From contig DBYL01000019.1 of assembly GCA_002309835.1 (NCBI GenBank), positions 7,480 through 71,479 of the forward strand: 64,000 nucleotides of DNA, in the 5' to 3' direction. The DNA comes from Bacteroidales bacterium UBA1187. Lineage in GTDB: Bacteria > Bacteroidota > Bacteroidia > Bacteroidales > Paludibacteraceae. Positions 25,179 through 33,977 of this stretch are shown piece by piece. Each line of letters opens with the position of its first letter. Positions within the stretch are counted from its first letter, which is position 1. The notes beneath the pieces are model-generated. The model saw only the letters and a list, made by a program, of their open reading frames with translations, was not told the origin of the DNA and searched no databases. Made by a program: the position numbers and the translations under genes.

Positions 25179-26438
25179 TCACTCTTCCCACTTTTTGAAT
25201 ACCAGACAGGCATTGTGGCCTCCAAAACCGAAGGTATTGCTCAGCGCATATTTGATGTCGCGTTTCTGTGCCTTGTCGAAAGTGAAGTTAATGCGGTAGT
25301 CGATCTCTTCGTCCGCATCTTCCGGATCATGGTTGATAGTGGGCGGGATGATTCCGTCTTTGAGTGCCATCACGCATGCGATAGCCTCTACGGCTCCGGT
25401 CGCACCGATCAGGTGACCGGTCATTGACTTGGTGGAGTCCAGGTTCATGTCATAGACATGATCGCCGAACACGCGCTGGATAGCTTTCACCTCCGTCACG
25501 TCGCCGAGCGGGGTAGAAGTACCGTGAGTATTGATGAAATCAATCTGATCGGGTTGCAGACCTGCATCGCGCAGCGCCAGGCGCATCACGCGCTCCGCAC
25601 CCTTGCCTTCGGGGTCCGGTGCCGTCATATGGTATGCATCCGAGGTCATTCCTTCGCCGACGATTTCTGCGTAAATCTTCGCGCCGCGCGCTTTGGCGTG
25701 CTCGTAATCCTCGAGAATCAGACATGCGGCACCTTCGCCCAAGACGAATCCGTCGCGCGATTTTGAGAAAGGACGACTGGCGGTCTCCGGACTCTCGTTG
25801 CGCGTAGAGAGGGCGTGCAGCGAGTTGAAACCACCGATGCCGGTATAGGTAACGTCCGCGTCAGCCCCACCCGTCAGCAGTACGTCTGCATGACCGAGAC
25901 GAATCTGGTCGAAGGCGGTACCTACGGCGTGAGACGAGGATGAACAAGCGGTGGAAACCGAGAAACTCGGACCACCGAGACCGAAGCGGATAGATATATG
26001 ACCGGCGGCGATACTCGGGATAGCCTTCGGAATCATGAACGGGTTGAAACGCGGTACACCGTCGCCTTTGGCGAAATCGATAATCTCTTCTTCGGTGGAC
26101 TGCAAACCGCCCATGCCGCTTCCCCAAATCACACCTACGCGGCTACGATCCTCTTTTTCGAGGTCCAGACCACTGTCGCGAAGCGCTTCATCGGCTACGC
26201 AAACGGAGAACTGGGAATAGCGATCCATCTTACGCGCCTCTTTGCGATCAATCACAGCAGTGGGATCAAAGCCCTTTACTTCTCCCGCAAAGTGAGTCTT
26301 AAAAAGACTCGCATCGAAAGAAGTGATGGGCGCAATACCATTCTTGCCGGCAACCAAAGCGCGCCATGTTTCAGGAGCAGAATTACCCACCGGGGTGAGC
26401 GCGCCGAGGCCCGTGATAACTACTCGTCGTAACTGCAT
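25179..26438 (-). CDS. fabF: 3-oxoacyl-[acyl-carrier-protein] synthase II
   Basis: 419 residues. The N-terminus RRVVITGLGALTPVGNSAPE is typical. The catalytic Cys lies in VSTACSSSSHAVG near residue 168, the two His in INTHGTSTPLGDVTE and MTGHLIGATGAVEA, and the glycine-rich GFGGHN at the end. FabF elongates the acyl chain on ACP. acpP is directly upstream, separated by a terminator-like hairpin that would lower fabF relative to acpP. Confidence 0.96.
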   Translation of the reverse strand: MQLRRVVITGLGALTPVGNSAPETWRALVAGKNGIAPITSFDASLFKTHFAGEVKGFDPTAVIDRKEARKMDRYSQFSVCVADEALRDSGLDLEKEDRSRVGVIWGSGMGGLQSTEEEIIDFAKGDGVPRFNPFMIPKAIPSIAAGHISIRFGLGGPSFSVSTACSSSSHAVGTAFDQIRLGHADVLLTGGADADVTYTGIGGFNSLHALSTRNESPETASRPFSKSRDGFVLGEGAACLILEDYEHAKARGAKIYAEIVGEGMTSDAYHMTAPDPEGKGAERVMRLALRDAGLQPDQIDFINTHGTSTPLGDVTEVKAIQRVFGDHVYDMNLDSTKSMTGHLIGATGAVEAIACVMALKDGIIPPTINHDPEDADEEIDYRINFTFDKAQKRDIKYALSNTFGFGGHNACLVFKKWEE

Positions 26439-26453
26439 GTATAAAAAACTCTA

Positions 26454-26494
26454 ATAAAAAGCAGACGAGTTTACAGGTTGGGACCGTAAACTCG
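26454..26494 (-). terminator. Terminator-like hairpin between acpP and fabF
   Basis: Minus strand: CGAGTTTAC / GTAAACTCG (26494-26486 with 26474-26466), 11-base loop, followed by TCTGCTTTTTATT. It lies inside the acpP-fabF operon, so it probably acts as a partial terminator. Confidence 0.6.
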
Positions 26495-26515
26495 CTAACT
26501 TAGGTGAAAGGAAAA

Positions 26516-26758
26516 TTATTTCCCGTTAGTTTTCTCCTCTACATAAGCGATAGCGTCGCCTACGGTACTAATCTTCTGAGTGTCCTCATCCGGAATAGAG
26601 ATACCGAACTCTTTCTCGAACTCCATGATCATCTCAACGGTATCCAGAGAATCGGCTCCAAGGTCAGTCTGGAAATTAGCTTCGTTAGTAACTTGAGACT
26701 CCTCAACACCAAGCTTATCAATAATGATTGCTTTTACTTTTGCGTCAATTTCTGCCAT
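26516..26758 (-). CDS. acpP: Acyl carrier protein
   Basis: 80 residues, strongly acidic. The phosphopantetheine serine lies in [17 protein letters not shown] near residue 40, the universal DSL motif. The start [20 protein letters not shown] and length are standard. A promoter at 26844 serves it, with a leader of about 80 bases. A hairpin downstream may stop most transcripts, so that ACP is made in excess over FabF. Confidence 0.96.
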   Translation of the reverse strand: MAEIDAKVKAIIIDKLGVEESQVTNEANFQTDLGADSLDTVEMIMEFEKEFGISIPDEDTQKISTVGDAIAYVEEKTNGK

Positions 26759-26843
26759 AATACTAAATCAATTAAGTTAATATGTATGTGTTTTTTTATA
26801 ATAATCGAATACCTTTATTTTCTTTCCTTTCGGAAAAGTGGCG

Positions 26844-26874
26844 CAAAGTTACTGCTTTTTTTTGAATTGTGCAA
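26844..26874 (-). promoter_or_regulatory. Promoter of acpP
   Basis: Minus strand: TTG at 26874-26872, 20 bases, TAACTTTG at 26851-26844. Confidence 0.82.
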
Positions 26875-26891
26875 ATAATTCGCCCTTAAAT

Positions 26892-27710
26892 TTACTTTTT
26901 GCTATTCAAATGTAGCACAATCTTGCCTAAATACACCCCACTCTTCGCCATTTGAGCTACAGGAATGCTATCTCCGTCTAAATTCGCGACACGTAAATTA
27001 TCGTATAATTTATGGGTGTGTCCACCGATGACGGCATCAATGCCACGGGTGTGAGATACGAGGGCGGTATCGCATACATCTTCCGCAGCTTTCCCGAACG
27101 TACCCATGTGGCTGAGACAGATAACAATGTCGCATTTTTCCGCCCGTAAAGTGTCCGCCATTTGTTGGGCTATAGCATAGGGCTCCAGGTATTTTGCGGG
27201 CTCAAAATTCTTATCGGAGATGATACCTTTTGGATCACATCCAAGACCAAAAATACCGATCTTCAAACCTCCTTTTCGTACGATGGCGAAAGGTTGAATA
27301 AGGCCTTCCAGCGCCGTTCCCGTGAAGTCATAATTCGCACAGACGATTGGGAAGTTAGCCGTCTTAATCACCGCAGCCAGCGTATCTAAACCATTATCAA
27401 ACTCATGATTACCAAGCGTACCGGCATCGTACCCCATCCTATTCATAGCGTTCAGTTCCACACGGCCGTGGAAGAAATTGAAATAGGGTGTGCCTTGACA
27501 GAAATCACCTGCATCCACTAAGAGCAAGTTGCGATCCAGCGCACGCTCCTGACGAATGAGGCCCATGCGACGAGCATAGCCGCCCTGATTGTTCGATTTC
27601 GGTTCTACTTGAGAATGTGTGTCATTCGTGTGCAGGATCGTTAGATGGTCTTGTGGCGTGCAAGCGATGCCCAGCACAGCCATTACGCAATAAAAGAAAA
27701 AGTGTCGCAT
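26892..27710 (-). CDS. Metallophosphatase lipoprotein, 5'-nucleotidase-like
   Basis: 272 residues. The lipoprotein signal ends LGIAC (Cys 17). Metal-binding motifs of the UshA-type calcineurin-like fold are present: LTILHTNDTHSQV, LLVDAGDFCQGTPYF, TLGNHEFDNGLDTL, ICLSHMG and VIGGHTHK. UshA proteins have a second, C-terminal substrate-binding domain; it is missing here and no separate gene for it is adjacent. It is therefore a single-domain member, perhaps with a partner elsewhere. It follows mutL by 25 bases. Confidence 0.85.
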   Translation of the reverse strand: MRHFFFYCVMAVLGIACTPQDHLTILHTNDTHSQVEPKSNNQGGYARRMGLIRQERALDRNLLLVDAGDFCQGTPYFNFFHGRVELNAMNRMGYDAGTLGNHEFDNGLDTLAAVIKTANFPIVCANYDFTGTALEGLIQPFAIVRKGGLKIGIFGLGCDPKGIISDKNFEPAKYLEPYAIAQQMADTLRAEKCDIVICLSHMGTFGKAAEDVCDTALVSHTRGIDAVIGGHTHKLYDNLRVANLDGDSIPVAQMAKSGVYLGKIVLHLNSKK

Positions 27711-27735
27711 GGTATATTCATTTATAATTTACAAA

Positions 27736-29550
27736 TCAAAATCTCTTTGCCAACTCTTCGTCTGTCACGAGCGAGACGATAGTCTTGCCGTCTTTTAAGT
27801 GACGGTAGCTAGGTAGCGCAATTAGGCGCGTTACGATATCGTGCATCTCGGCATCTCCCAACACTTTCCCAAAGGGAATAGCTGCACTCTCAGCCAGCGA
27901 TAATGCTATCTGTTCGCGCCATTCCTGTTGAGTGTCTGCCCCGCGACTGCGCACCTGATGCAAGATGTTTTGCAGCACAGGCAGCGGTGACTGGTTTGCT
28001 AATTGGGAAGGGATACCTTGTATCGAAAAACTATCAGGACTGAGTTGCTCCAAGTCAAAGCCGATGGCGCGCAAGTCCGGTAGCAAATTATTCATAAGAA
28101 CCATCTCATCCGGTTGCAGGGCAATCACTTCAGGGAAGAGCAGTTGTTGCATCGCGCCTTGGGTGTGCGCCAGTTGTTCTATAAACTGCGCATACAACAC
28201 GGCGATATGCGCACGACGCGGATGGATCAGTAGCAGTCCTTCAGCCGAAGGCATGAAGATATATTTCCCACCGTACTGCCACATCGGCGCTTGCTCTGCG
28301 TCCAGTGGACGCAACATTCCATCATTAAGCAGCTGTGCTGCATCATTGATTCCGCTCTGCGGACGCTCATTCTTTAAACCATCATAGAGTGACTCCCAGT
28401 TTTTGGGAGTAGGCTGATTAGGATAAATAGCGCCACGCGTGTGGAAAGGATTATAATGGGGATCAACACTCACCTGCGGTTGCTCTACCGGTTTGTCTGT
28501 AGGCAGAGGGATATCAATCGTTCCGGAAGTATCAAAATCAATCTGCGGAGCGAGGGTAAACTTACCCAAGGCTTCGCGTACAGAGGCCATGAGAATTTGG
28601 AAGATAGCCTGCTCGTCGGCAAACTTAATCTCCGTCTTCGTAGGATGAATATTGACATCTATAGCCTCTGGATCGATATCAAAATAGATGAAGAAGGACG
28701 GTTGGTAATCACTGGTCAGCATGCCCGAATATGCCGTCTGTACGGCTTTCAGGAAATACGGATGACGCATGTAGCGTCCGTTGACAAAGAAATACTGCTC
28801 TGCCTTACGTGTGGCACTCTCCGGTTTGATGACAAATCCGCGGATAGACACTAAGTCTGTCTCCGTATTCAAGTCCACAAAATTAGAGGTATAGACGTTC
28901 CGCTTCGGATTACCGAATATCGCCTCTATGCGTTGCTTCTCGGTGCCTACCGGCAACTCGAGGAGGATCTCATCGTTGTGCACGAAAGTGAACGCCACTT
29001 TCGGATACACCAGCACAATATGATAAAACTCATTAAGCAGATTGCGCAACTCCGTCTGGTCGGTCTTTAGGAACTTACGGCGGACAGGGACGTTGAAGAA
29101 GAGGTTGCTTACCTTGATATTTGTCCCTTTAGGACAAGAGCACACCTCCTGACGCACTACATCCGAGCCGTGTATCTCCAGCAGCGTACCTGTCTCATCT
29201 TCCGTGCGACGGGTCGTCATCTCCACTTGCGCCACGGCGCATATGGAGGCTAAAGCTTCTCCGCGGAAACCCATCGTGCGCAGACTGAACAGATCTTTCG
29301 CCTCGCGAATCTTACTGGTGGCATGCCGTTCGAACGCCAGACGCGCGTCCATCTCACTCATGCCTATACCGTCATCTATCACCTGCAACAACGTACGACC
29401 GGCATCGCGCACAATGATTTGTACGCGCGTTGCACCTGCGTCGAGACTATTCTCCACCAGCTCCTTGAGACACGAGGCGGGGCGTTGAATAACCTCCCCT
29501 GCCGCTATCTGGTTGGCAACGCTGTCCGGTAAAAGATGAATAATATCCAC
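27736..29550 (-). CDS. mutL: DNA mismatch repair protein MutL
   Basis: 604 residues from a GTG codon (29550). The GHKL ATPase motifs are intact: PDSVANQIAAGEVIQRPAS, ELVENSLDAGATRV, DDGIGMS and TMGFRGEALASI. The C-terminal dimerisation domain is present (about residues 420-604). In the place where endonuclease-type MutL proteins have DQHA-x2-E-x4-E, the sequence reads I-H-P-R-R-A-H-I-A-V-L-Y, so the catalytic Asp and His appear to be lost. It links mismatch recognition by MutS to strand removal. It sits 11 bases after the 78-residue gene. Confidence 0.94.
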   Translation of the reverse strand: MDIIHLLPDSVANQIAAGEVIQRPASCLKELVENSLDAGATRVQIIVRDAGRTLLQVIDDGIGMSEMDARLAFERHATSKIREAKDLFSLRTMGFRGEALASICAVAQVEMTTRRTEDETGTLLEIHGSDVVRQEVCSCPKGTNIKVSNLFFNVPVRRKFLKTDQTELRNLLNEFYHIVLVYPKVAFTFVHNDEILLELPVGTEKQRIEAIFGNPKRNVYTSNFVDLNTETDLVSIRGFVIKPESATRKAEQYFFVNGRYMRHPYFLKAVQTAYSGMLTSDYQPSFFIYFDIDPEAIDVNIHPTKTEIKFADEQAIFQILMASVREALGKFTLAPQIDFDTSGTIDIPLPTDKPVEQPQVSVDPHYNPFHTRGAIYPNQPTPKNWESLYDGLKNERPQSGINDAAQLLNDGMLRPLDAEQAPMWQYGGKYIFMPSAEGLLLIHPRRAHIAVLYAQFIEQLAHTQGAMQQLLFPEVIALQPDEMVLMNNLLPDLRAIGFDLEQLSPDSFSIQGIPSQLANQSPLPVLQNILHQVRSRGADTQQEWREQIALSLAESAAIPFGKVLGDAEMHDIVTRLIALPSYRHLKDGKTIVSLVTDEELAKRF

Positions 29551-29561
29551 TCCTTAATATA

Positions 29562-29798
29562 TTATAATATAAAATAGAACGCGAAAAGAAGCAGGATGAG
29601 CAAAGAAATAAGGAATACTAACCTACTCTGTTTCTTCTTTCGCAGCTCCGTCATGTTCCTTTCGTGCTCCTCGCGGAAAGACCCGTGATGAAGACGCGCA
29701 AGTTTTTTATCCTTGCGCGCCTCCTTATCCTCGTCGTAATAAATGGGGCGATAGTCCCACTCACGGGGTTTCTGTACTTTCGGAAAAAGTACGGACAT
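29562..29798 (-). CDS. Small C-tail-anchored membrane protein
   Basis: 78 residues. Residues 1-60 are highly charged (EDKEARKDKKLARLHHGS). Residues 61-78 are a single transmembrane helix reaching the C-terminus (LVFLISLLILLLFAFYFIL). Conserved-looking segments are KPREWDYRPIYYDEDKEARK. No known function. It is probably tail-anchored with the charged part in the cytoplasm. It lies between the OmpA/TPR lipoprotein (four bases) and mutL (11 bases) on one transcript. Confidence 0.75.
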   Translation of the reverse strand: MSVLFPKVQKPREWDYRPIYYDEDKEARKDKKLARLHHGSFREEHERNMTELRKKKQSRLVFLISLLILLLFAFYFIL

Positions 29799-29802
29799 TT
29801 AC

Positions 29803-31488
29803 TTACTTAACCAGAGCTTTGAACTCGTCGTCCTCTGCAAACTTAGCGAACTCAATGTCGTCAGCAGCGCGAGCTTTGAGCTTAGCGTCCTGAGCGATAG
29901 CCGACTTGAGGTTGCTGATAACACCAGCTTTGTCGTTCGTACGAGCAGCTACAACAGCCTTCAGATAAGCGGTCGTTGCGTTCGGCTCTTTTACGTTAGC
30001 CAAAGTCTGAGCAGCACCAGCGTAGTCCTCGTTGAGGATCTGCTGAACAGCAGCGTTGTTCGAAGCGGTCTCACCGTAAGCGTTCTTTGCAGCAGCGTAG
30101 TCACCCTTCTGCGTATAGAGCGTACCGAGAGCAGCATTCAAGTTACCCTTTGTGCCGGCAGCCTTGCCGAGGTACTCCTCTGCTTTTGCGAGGTCACCGT
30201 CAGCCATAGCTGCAATACCTGCGTTGTAGTTCACGTCCGGATCATTCGGCTGGATCTCCAGAGCCTTGCTGTAGCAACGACGAGCCTCAGCGATGTTACC
30301 CTCCTCGAAATAGAGTTGTCCGAGGCTGTTCCATGCGCGGTAGTCATTGAATTGGTCAGCAGCTTTCTGATAGATAGCTTTCTTCTCTGCCTTGTCGTTG
30401 GTCAGCGTAGCAGCATAGAGCAGCTCCTCAACGCTCAGCTGAGCAGGATCTTCCTTAGCCAGTTTCTTGATCTCGTCATCGCTCTTACCGATAAGGTCGG
30501 TAGTGAGGATGAGGCGGCTGCGACGGAGAGCCGGAAGGATCTCGTCAGCGATAGTGCCATATACAGAACTCAGGTTCTTGATCTGAGCCTCACGCTCCTC
30601 AGGATCGCTGTACATAGAGAGCACGCGGAGTACGAGGTCTTTGTCCTGCATGTTGCTGTTCTCCATTGCCTTCTGGAAACCATCCCAGTCCTCAGCGGTG
30701 ATATTCGAAGCAACCTCTGCTTTTACTTTATTCTTCTTGAGGTCGTTCTTGAGGAAGTTAGCAGCAGCTTTCTGACGGTTCTTTGCCAGATTCTCGTTCA
30801 GATCCTGAGCACCATCCGGGGAAGCGTAACCTGCAACCTCGATCTTGTTGATCTCTTTCTTCTCGTTGTCCTTAGCGTCCTTGATAGCAGCCTGGAGGTT
30901 CTTCACGCCGTCATTCTTCGTCTCAGACGAACGAAGCTCTGCACTCTGGATGAGGAACTTGATGTCAGCCTCAGTCAACTCCTGGATAACACGCTGGAAC
31001 TTGTCCGGAGTGGTAGCCGTCTTGTTGTCCTTAGCGTCAGCCAACTCAGAAGTAGCTACAACACCATCAGCAATCTTGAGATCAGGAATCTCAATCACTT
31101 TCTTACCGACCTTAGCCTCAAAACGGAGGTAAAGCTCGGATTTACGCATTGCGGGAACATAGTCGAACGAGCAGCTCTGGCTATATTTACCACCTTGCTT
31201 GTAGTTAACAGTCTTACCGTTCTCTTTGGCTTTCTCACCTACGTAGGTAACAGGGTCACCTACAACCTCTTGACCCTCGAATTTGAGGACCGGAGTAACG
31301 GTCAATACACCTTTCTTAGCAAATTTCTTTGCAGGGAAAGTACCGGTGATGTCTGCGTCAACTTTGTTACCAACCTTCTGCAGCGGGCTGGGGTTAACGG
31401 TGATCTCATCGGGTTTCGGTAACGATTTGTTACACGATGCCAACAATGCTACTGCAGCAATGAGGCTAAGAAATAAACCTTTCTTCAT
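29803..31488 (-). CDS. OmpA-like / TPR outer-membrane lipoprotein
   Basis: 561 residues from ATG 31488; the TTG two codons upstream is not needed. The lipoprotein signal ends LLASC (Cys about 19). Residues about 25-160 are beta-rich. Residues about 195-270 resemble an OmpA peptidoglycan-binding domain (KIEVAGYASPDGAQDLNENL, then KNRQKAAANFLK). Residues about 385-540 are TPR repeats (AWNSLGQLYFEEGNIAEARR, EIQPNDPDVNYNAGIAAMAD). It probably tethers the outer membrane to the cell wall. The codon choice and own promoter suggest high expression. Confidence 0.82.
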   Translation of the reverse strand: MKKGLFLSLIAAVALLASCNKSLPKPDEITVNPSPLQKVGNKVDADITGTFPAKKFAKKGVLTVTPVLKFEGQEVVGDPVTYVGEKAKENGKTVNYKQGGKYSQSCSFDYVPAMRKSELYLRFEAKVGKKVIEIPDLKIADGVVATSELADAKDNKTATTPDKFQRVIQELTEADIKFLIQSAELRSSETKNDGVKNLQAAIKDAKDNEKKEINKIEVAGYASPDGAQDLNENLAKNRQKAAANFLKNDLKKNKVKAEVASNITAEDWDGFQKAMENSNMQDKDLVLRVLSMYSDPEEREAQIKNLSSVYGTIADEILPALRRSRLILTTDLIGKSDDEIKKLAKEDPAQLSVEELLYAATLTNDKAEKKAIYQKAADQFNDYRAWNSLGQLYFEEGNIAEARRCYSKALEIQPNDPDVNYNAGIAAMADGDLAKAEEYLGKAAGTKGNLNAALGTLYTQKGDYAAAKNAYGETASNNAAVQQILNEDYAGAAQTLANVKEPNATTAYLKAVVAARTNDKAGVISNLKSAIAQDAKLKARAADDIEFAKFAEDDEFKALVK

Positions 31489-31582
31489 ATGCAATATAAA
31501 TTAATTAAAGGATGTTGATTTATCAACTTCTAACTACACACACTCGCACGCCAATTCGCACGCTTTTGCGCATAATTCGCTG

Positions 31583-31613
31583 CAAAAGTACAACTTTTTT
31601 TTGATATATGCAA
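31583..31613 (-). promoter_or_regulatory. Promoter of the OmpA/TPR lipoprotein operon
   Basis: Minus strand: TTG at 31613-31611, 20 bases, TACTTTTG at 31590-31583. Leader about 90 bases. Confidence 0.82.
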
Positions 31614-31646
31614 ATATTTCGCGTTTTTTTGTAAAAAAAGCGAGCA

Positions 31647-32897
31647 TTACACCTCATGCGGGCGCATGAAACCGGCAGGCTGGTCGTCTATATCAGCCTC
31701 TGTGCCTTGTACGGCGAAATGTATCTGATTACGTCCGAAACGCTCGTTAATACCGTCTATGGCCTGCATGAGTCGTTTCTTGCGCGCTTTCTCTTCCGCC
31801 TGGTCCGGAGCGAACAGGTCTAACTGTACGCCGTCGGCACTCTGCAGCTGACCTAAGATCACACCGGCTTGCTTGTATTGGTAGTTCTCTTTGAAGAGTT
31901 TGTCCAACAACTGCTCCACGGCAAGGATAATCTTGGTGGAGTCATCGGTGGCAGTCGCTAACCGTAGCGTCTCATCGCCGTAATATTGGGCGAGGTCCTG
32001 GCGATGCCGATTAGTAGCGAGAAAGATAGTGACAGTGCGGCATAGCGAGCCTTGTTCACGCATCTTGCGTGTGGCTGAACCGGCATAATTACTCAACTCG
32101 CGTTTCAGTACCGCCTTACTGCTCGTCATATGCGCAAAAGTGCGGCTATACATGATTGATTTCTGCCGCTCATGGCTGGCAATGGTGATGGACGGAATGC
32201 CGTTCAGTTCCTTCCATGTGCGGACTCCCGTCACACCGAAATGCCGCTGCACCCAAGTCTCTGACTGGCGGGTGTAGTCGAGCGCCGTCTTAACGCCTTG
32301 CATCGTGATCGTCTTGATCCTTCGGCGGCCGATGCCCCACACCTCTTTGATGGGCACCATCGCTAGGGCCTGTTCGCGTTTGTCGGCCGGCATGATACAT
32401 ATACCGTTGTAGGCAGGATAATGCTTCGCGAACCAAGTGGCGGTCTTTGCAAGCGTATACGTTGTCCCCGCACCACAACTGACGGGAATACTCGTCTCGC
32501 GCAGGATGATATCTTTGAGAGTTTGGAGATATTCGCGCAAGCAGATAGGATCATCATCGGGCATAGAACCGAAAAACTCATCTACACTATATTGGACAAA
32601 GTCCAGCACCATCTCCGTCTTCTTCACTTCTTCCATGATGTGCGCCGAGACCTCATGATATAGATGATGATGCACATCAATGACCGTAACATGTTGTTGT
32701 TCAATCAGTTGCGTTACTTGAAACAGCGGATTGCCGCGCTTGAGACCGACTGCTTTCGCTTCGGCGTTCAGCGCCAGGATAATTCCGCCGTTATTGCCGT
32801 TATCGTTCGCCACCACTACCGGCGTGCCACGCAACTCCGGCCGCGAGACCAACTCGCAACTCACAAAGAAATTATTACAGTCCAGATGAATATACAT
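31647..32897 (-). CDS. umuC: Y-family DNA polymerase UmuC
   Basis: 416 residues. The catalytic motifs are M-Y-I-H-L-D-C-N-N-F-F-V-S-C-E at the start and Y-S-V-D-E-F-F-G near residue 104; the HhH segment contains VWGIGRRRIKTI. The overall plan and the C-terminal part (LFAPDQAEEKARKKRLMQAI) fit UmuC of polymerase V rather than DinB. No umuD is beside it, so the cleavable partner must be elsewhere or missing. The 107 bases upstream hold no recognisable promoter or LexA box. Confidence 0.9.
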   Translation of the reverse strand: MYIHLDCNNFFVSCELVSRPELRGTPVVVANDNGNNGGIILALNAEAKAVGLKRGNPLFQVTQLIEQQHVTVIDVHHHLYHEVSAHIMEEVKKTEMVLDFVQYSVDEFFGSMPDDDPICLREYLQTLKDIILRETSIPVSCGAGTTYTLAKTATWFAKHYPAYNGICIMPADKREQALAMVPIKEVWGIGRRRIKTITMQGVKTALDYTRQSETWVQRHFGVTGVRTWKELNGIPSITIASHERQKSIMYSRTFAHMTSSKAVLKRELSNYAGSATRKMREQGSLCRTVTIFLATNRHRQDLAQYYGDETLRLATATDDSTKIILAVEQLLDKLFKENYQYKQAGVILGQLQSADGVQLDLFAPDQAEEKARKKRLMQAIDGINERFGRNQIHFAVQGTEADIDDQPAGFMRPHEV

Positions 32898-33004
32898 CGC
32901 CCTTCAAATGTTGCATATTACCAGTCGGCTTAAAGTCGGTATCACATCGGAGGCAAGTCGAGGTAAACACGGAGGCGGGAATGTTCTATTTTTTCACGCT
33001 CCTT

Positions 33005-33598
33005 TTACCACTTGTTGTAGTGGATGTTCTCGGGGAGGAATTTGTCTTTGACGGCGGGGTGCTCAGCAGGGATGCCGACGGGGACTACGCAGAGCGGGAT
33101 GATGTGTTCGGGCAGACCGAGCATGTCTTGTACCAGTTTAGCGCGGTTCATATCGGGATGCAAGCCCGTCCAGACGGCTCCAAGACCCATGGCGTGAGCG
33201 GCGAGAAGGAGGTTCTCTGTGGCAGCGGAGACATCGTTGATCCAGAAATTGGCCATCTCGCCCGGGATGGCTTTGTTGAGGTCTCCGCAAGGGATGATTG
33301 CTACGGCAGGATGATTGCTGCAACGCGAATAGGGAAGCGCTTCGCCGAGTTGGGCGATGAGGGTTTCGTCCGTGACGACGATAAACGCCCAAGGTTGTTT
33401 GTTGATCGCCGAAGGCGCAGCCATGGCCGCACGAAGGAGAGTGTCGATCTGCGCCTCGCTGATCTTTTCGCCCGTGAACTCACGTACGGAGACGCGGGTC
33501 ATGATGTTTTTGATAGCTTGATTTTCCATAACTTGAGGTTGTTGATTGCAGGCAGCGAAAATGAAGGCTGCGAGTGCAAGAAGAATGAGTTTTTTCAT
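33005..33598 (-). CDS. Nitroreductase family lipoprotein
   Basis: 197 residues. The lipoprotein signal ends IFAAC (Cys 17). The flavin-binding nitroreductase pattern follows: IMTRVSVREFTGEKISEAQI, AMAAPSAINKQPWAFIVV, and GLGAVWTGLHPDMN. Such FMN enzymes are normally cytoplasmic and use NAD(P)H, so a lipidated, exported form is unusual, though it occurs in Bacteroidales. The substrate is unknown. It has its own promoter and is divergent from mreB. Confidence 0.88.
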   Translation of the reverse strand: MKKLILLALAAFIFAACNQQPQVMENQAIKNIMTRVSVREFTGEKISEAQIDTLLRAAMAAPSAINKQPWAFIVVTDETLIAQLGEALPYSRCSNHPAVAIIPCGDLNKAIPGEMANFWINDVSAATENLLLAAHAMGLGAVWTGLHPDMNRAKLVQDMLGLPEHIIPLCVVPVGIPAEHPAVKDKFLPENIHYNKW

Positions 33599-33655
33599 AT
33601 GTGTATATTTGGAAGAGTTTTCTTACTTTGGGTGTATTATTCGTCTTTGTCGCTG

Positions 33656-33686
33656 CAAAGATACGGATAATTTTTGAATTATGCAA
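33656..33686 (-). promoter_or_regulatory. Promoter of the nitroreductase gene
   Basis: Minus strand: TTG at 33686-33684, 20 bases, TATCTTTG at 33663-33656. Leader about 50 bases. Confidence 0.8.
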
Positions 33687-33871
33687 ATTTTAACAGAAAA
33701 ACGAAGAAGTCAAATCTTTTGACGAGGATGGTTAAGTGGTGAATTTGCCCGATGAAATCGAGAGAAGTTGAATAATTCTAGGCAAAATAACACCCTTCGC
33801 AGACACGGCAGTCACAACAGACAAAAGACAAGTGTGTCATGTATCATTTTTCAAAAAAGTAATGCGCGCGC

Positions 33872-33902
33872 TTGCATATATGAAAAATTTGTTGTAATTT
33901 TG
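33872..33902 (+). promoter_or_regulatory. Promoter of the mreB operon
   Basis: TTG at 33872-33874, 20 bases, TAATTTTG at 33895-33902. Transcription should start near 33909, with a leader of about 70 bases. Confidence 0.82.
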
Positions 33903-33977
33903 CACGGTATTTTGCGGAGTACGCGCTTTCGCGAACCATCTTTACAGCAGATAATTACATAAAAAACGATACAAAAC

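Larger units (their letters stand above)
33599..33977 (+). other. Divergent intergenic region between the nitroreductase and mreB
   Basis: 379 bases with two promoters, one per direction (33656-33686 minus, 33872-33902 plus). The middle, about 33690-33870, is AT-rich without ORFs, hairpins with T-runs, or repeats that I can see. Confidence 0.6.

Noticed and set aside
30316..31422. Plus-strand frame of 368 codons opposite the OmpA/TPR lipoprotein
   Set aside because: Shadow frame; the minus-strand product has a lipobox, OmpA and TPR features.
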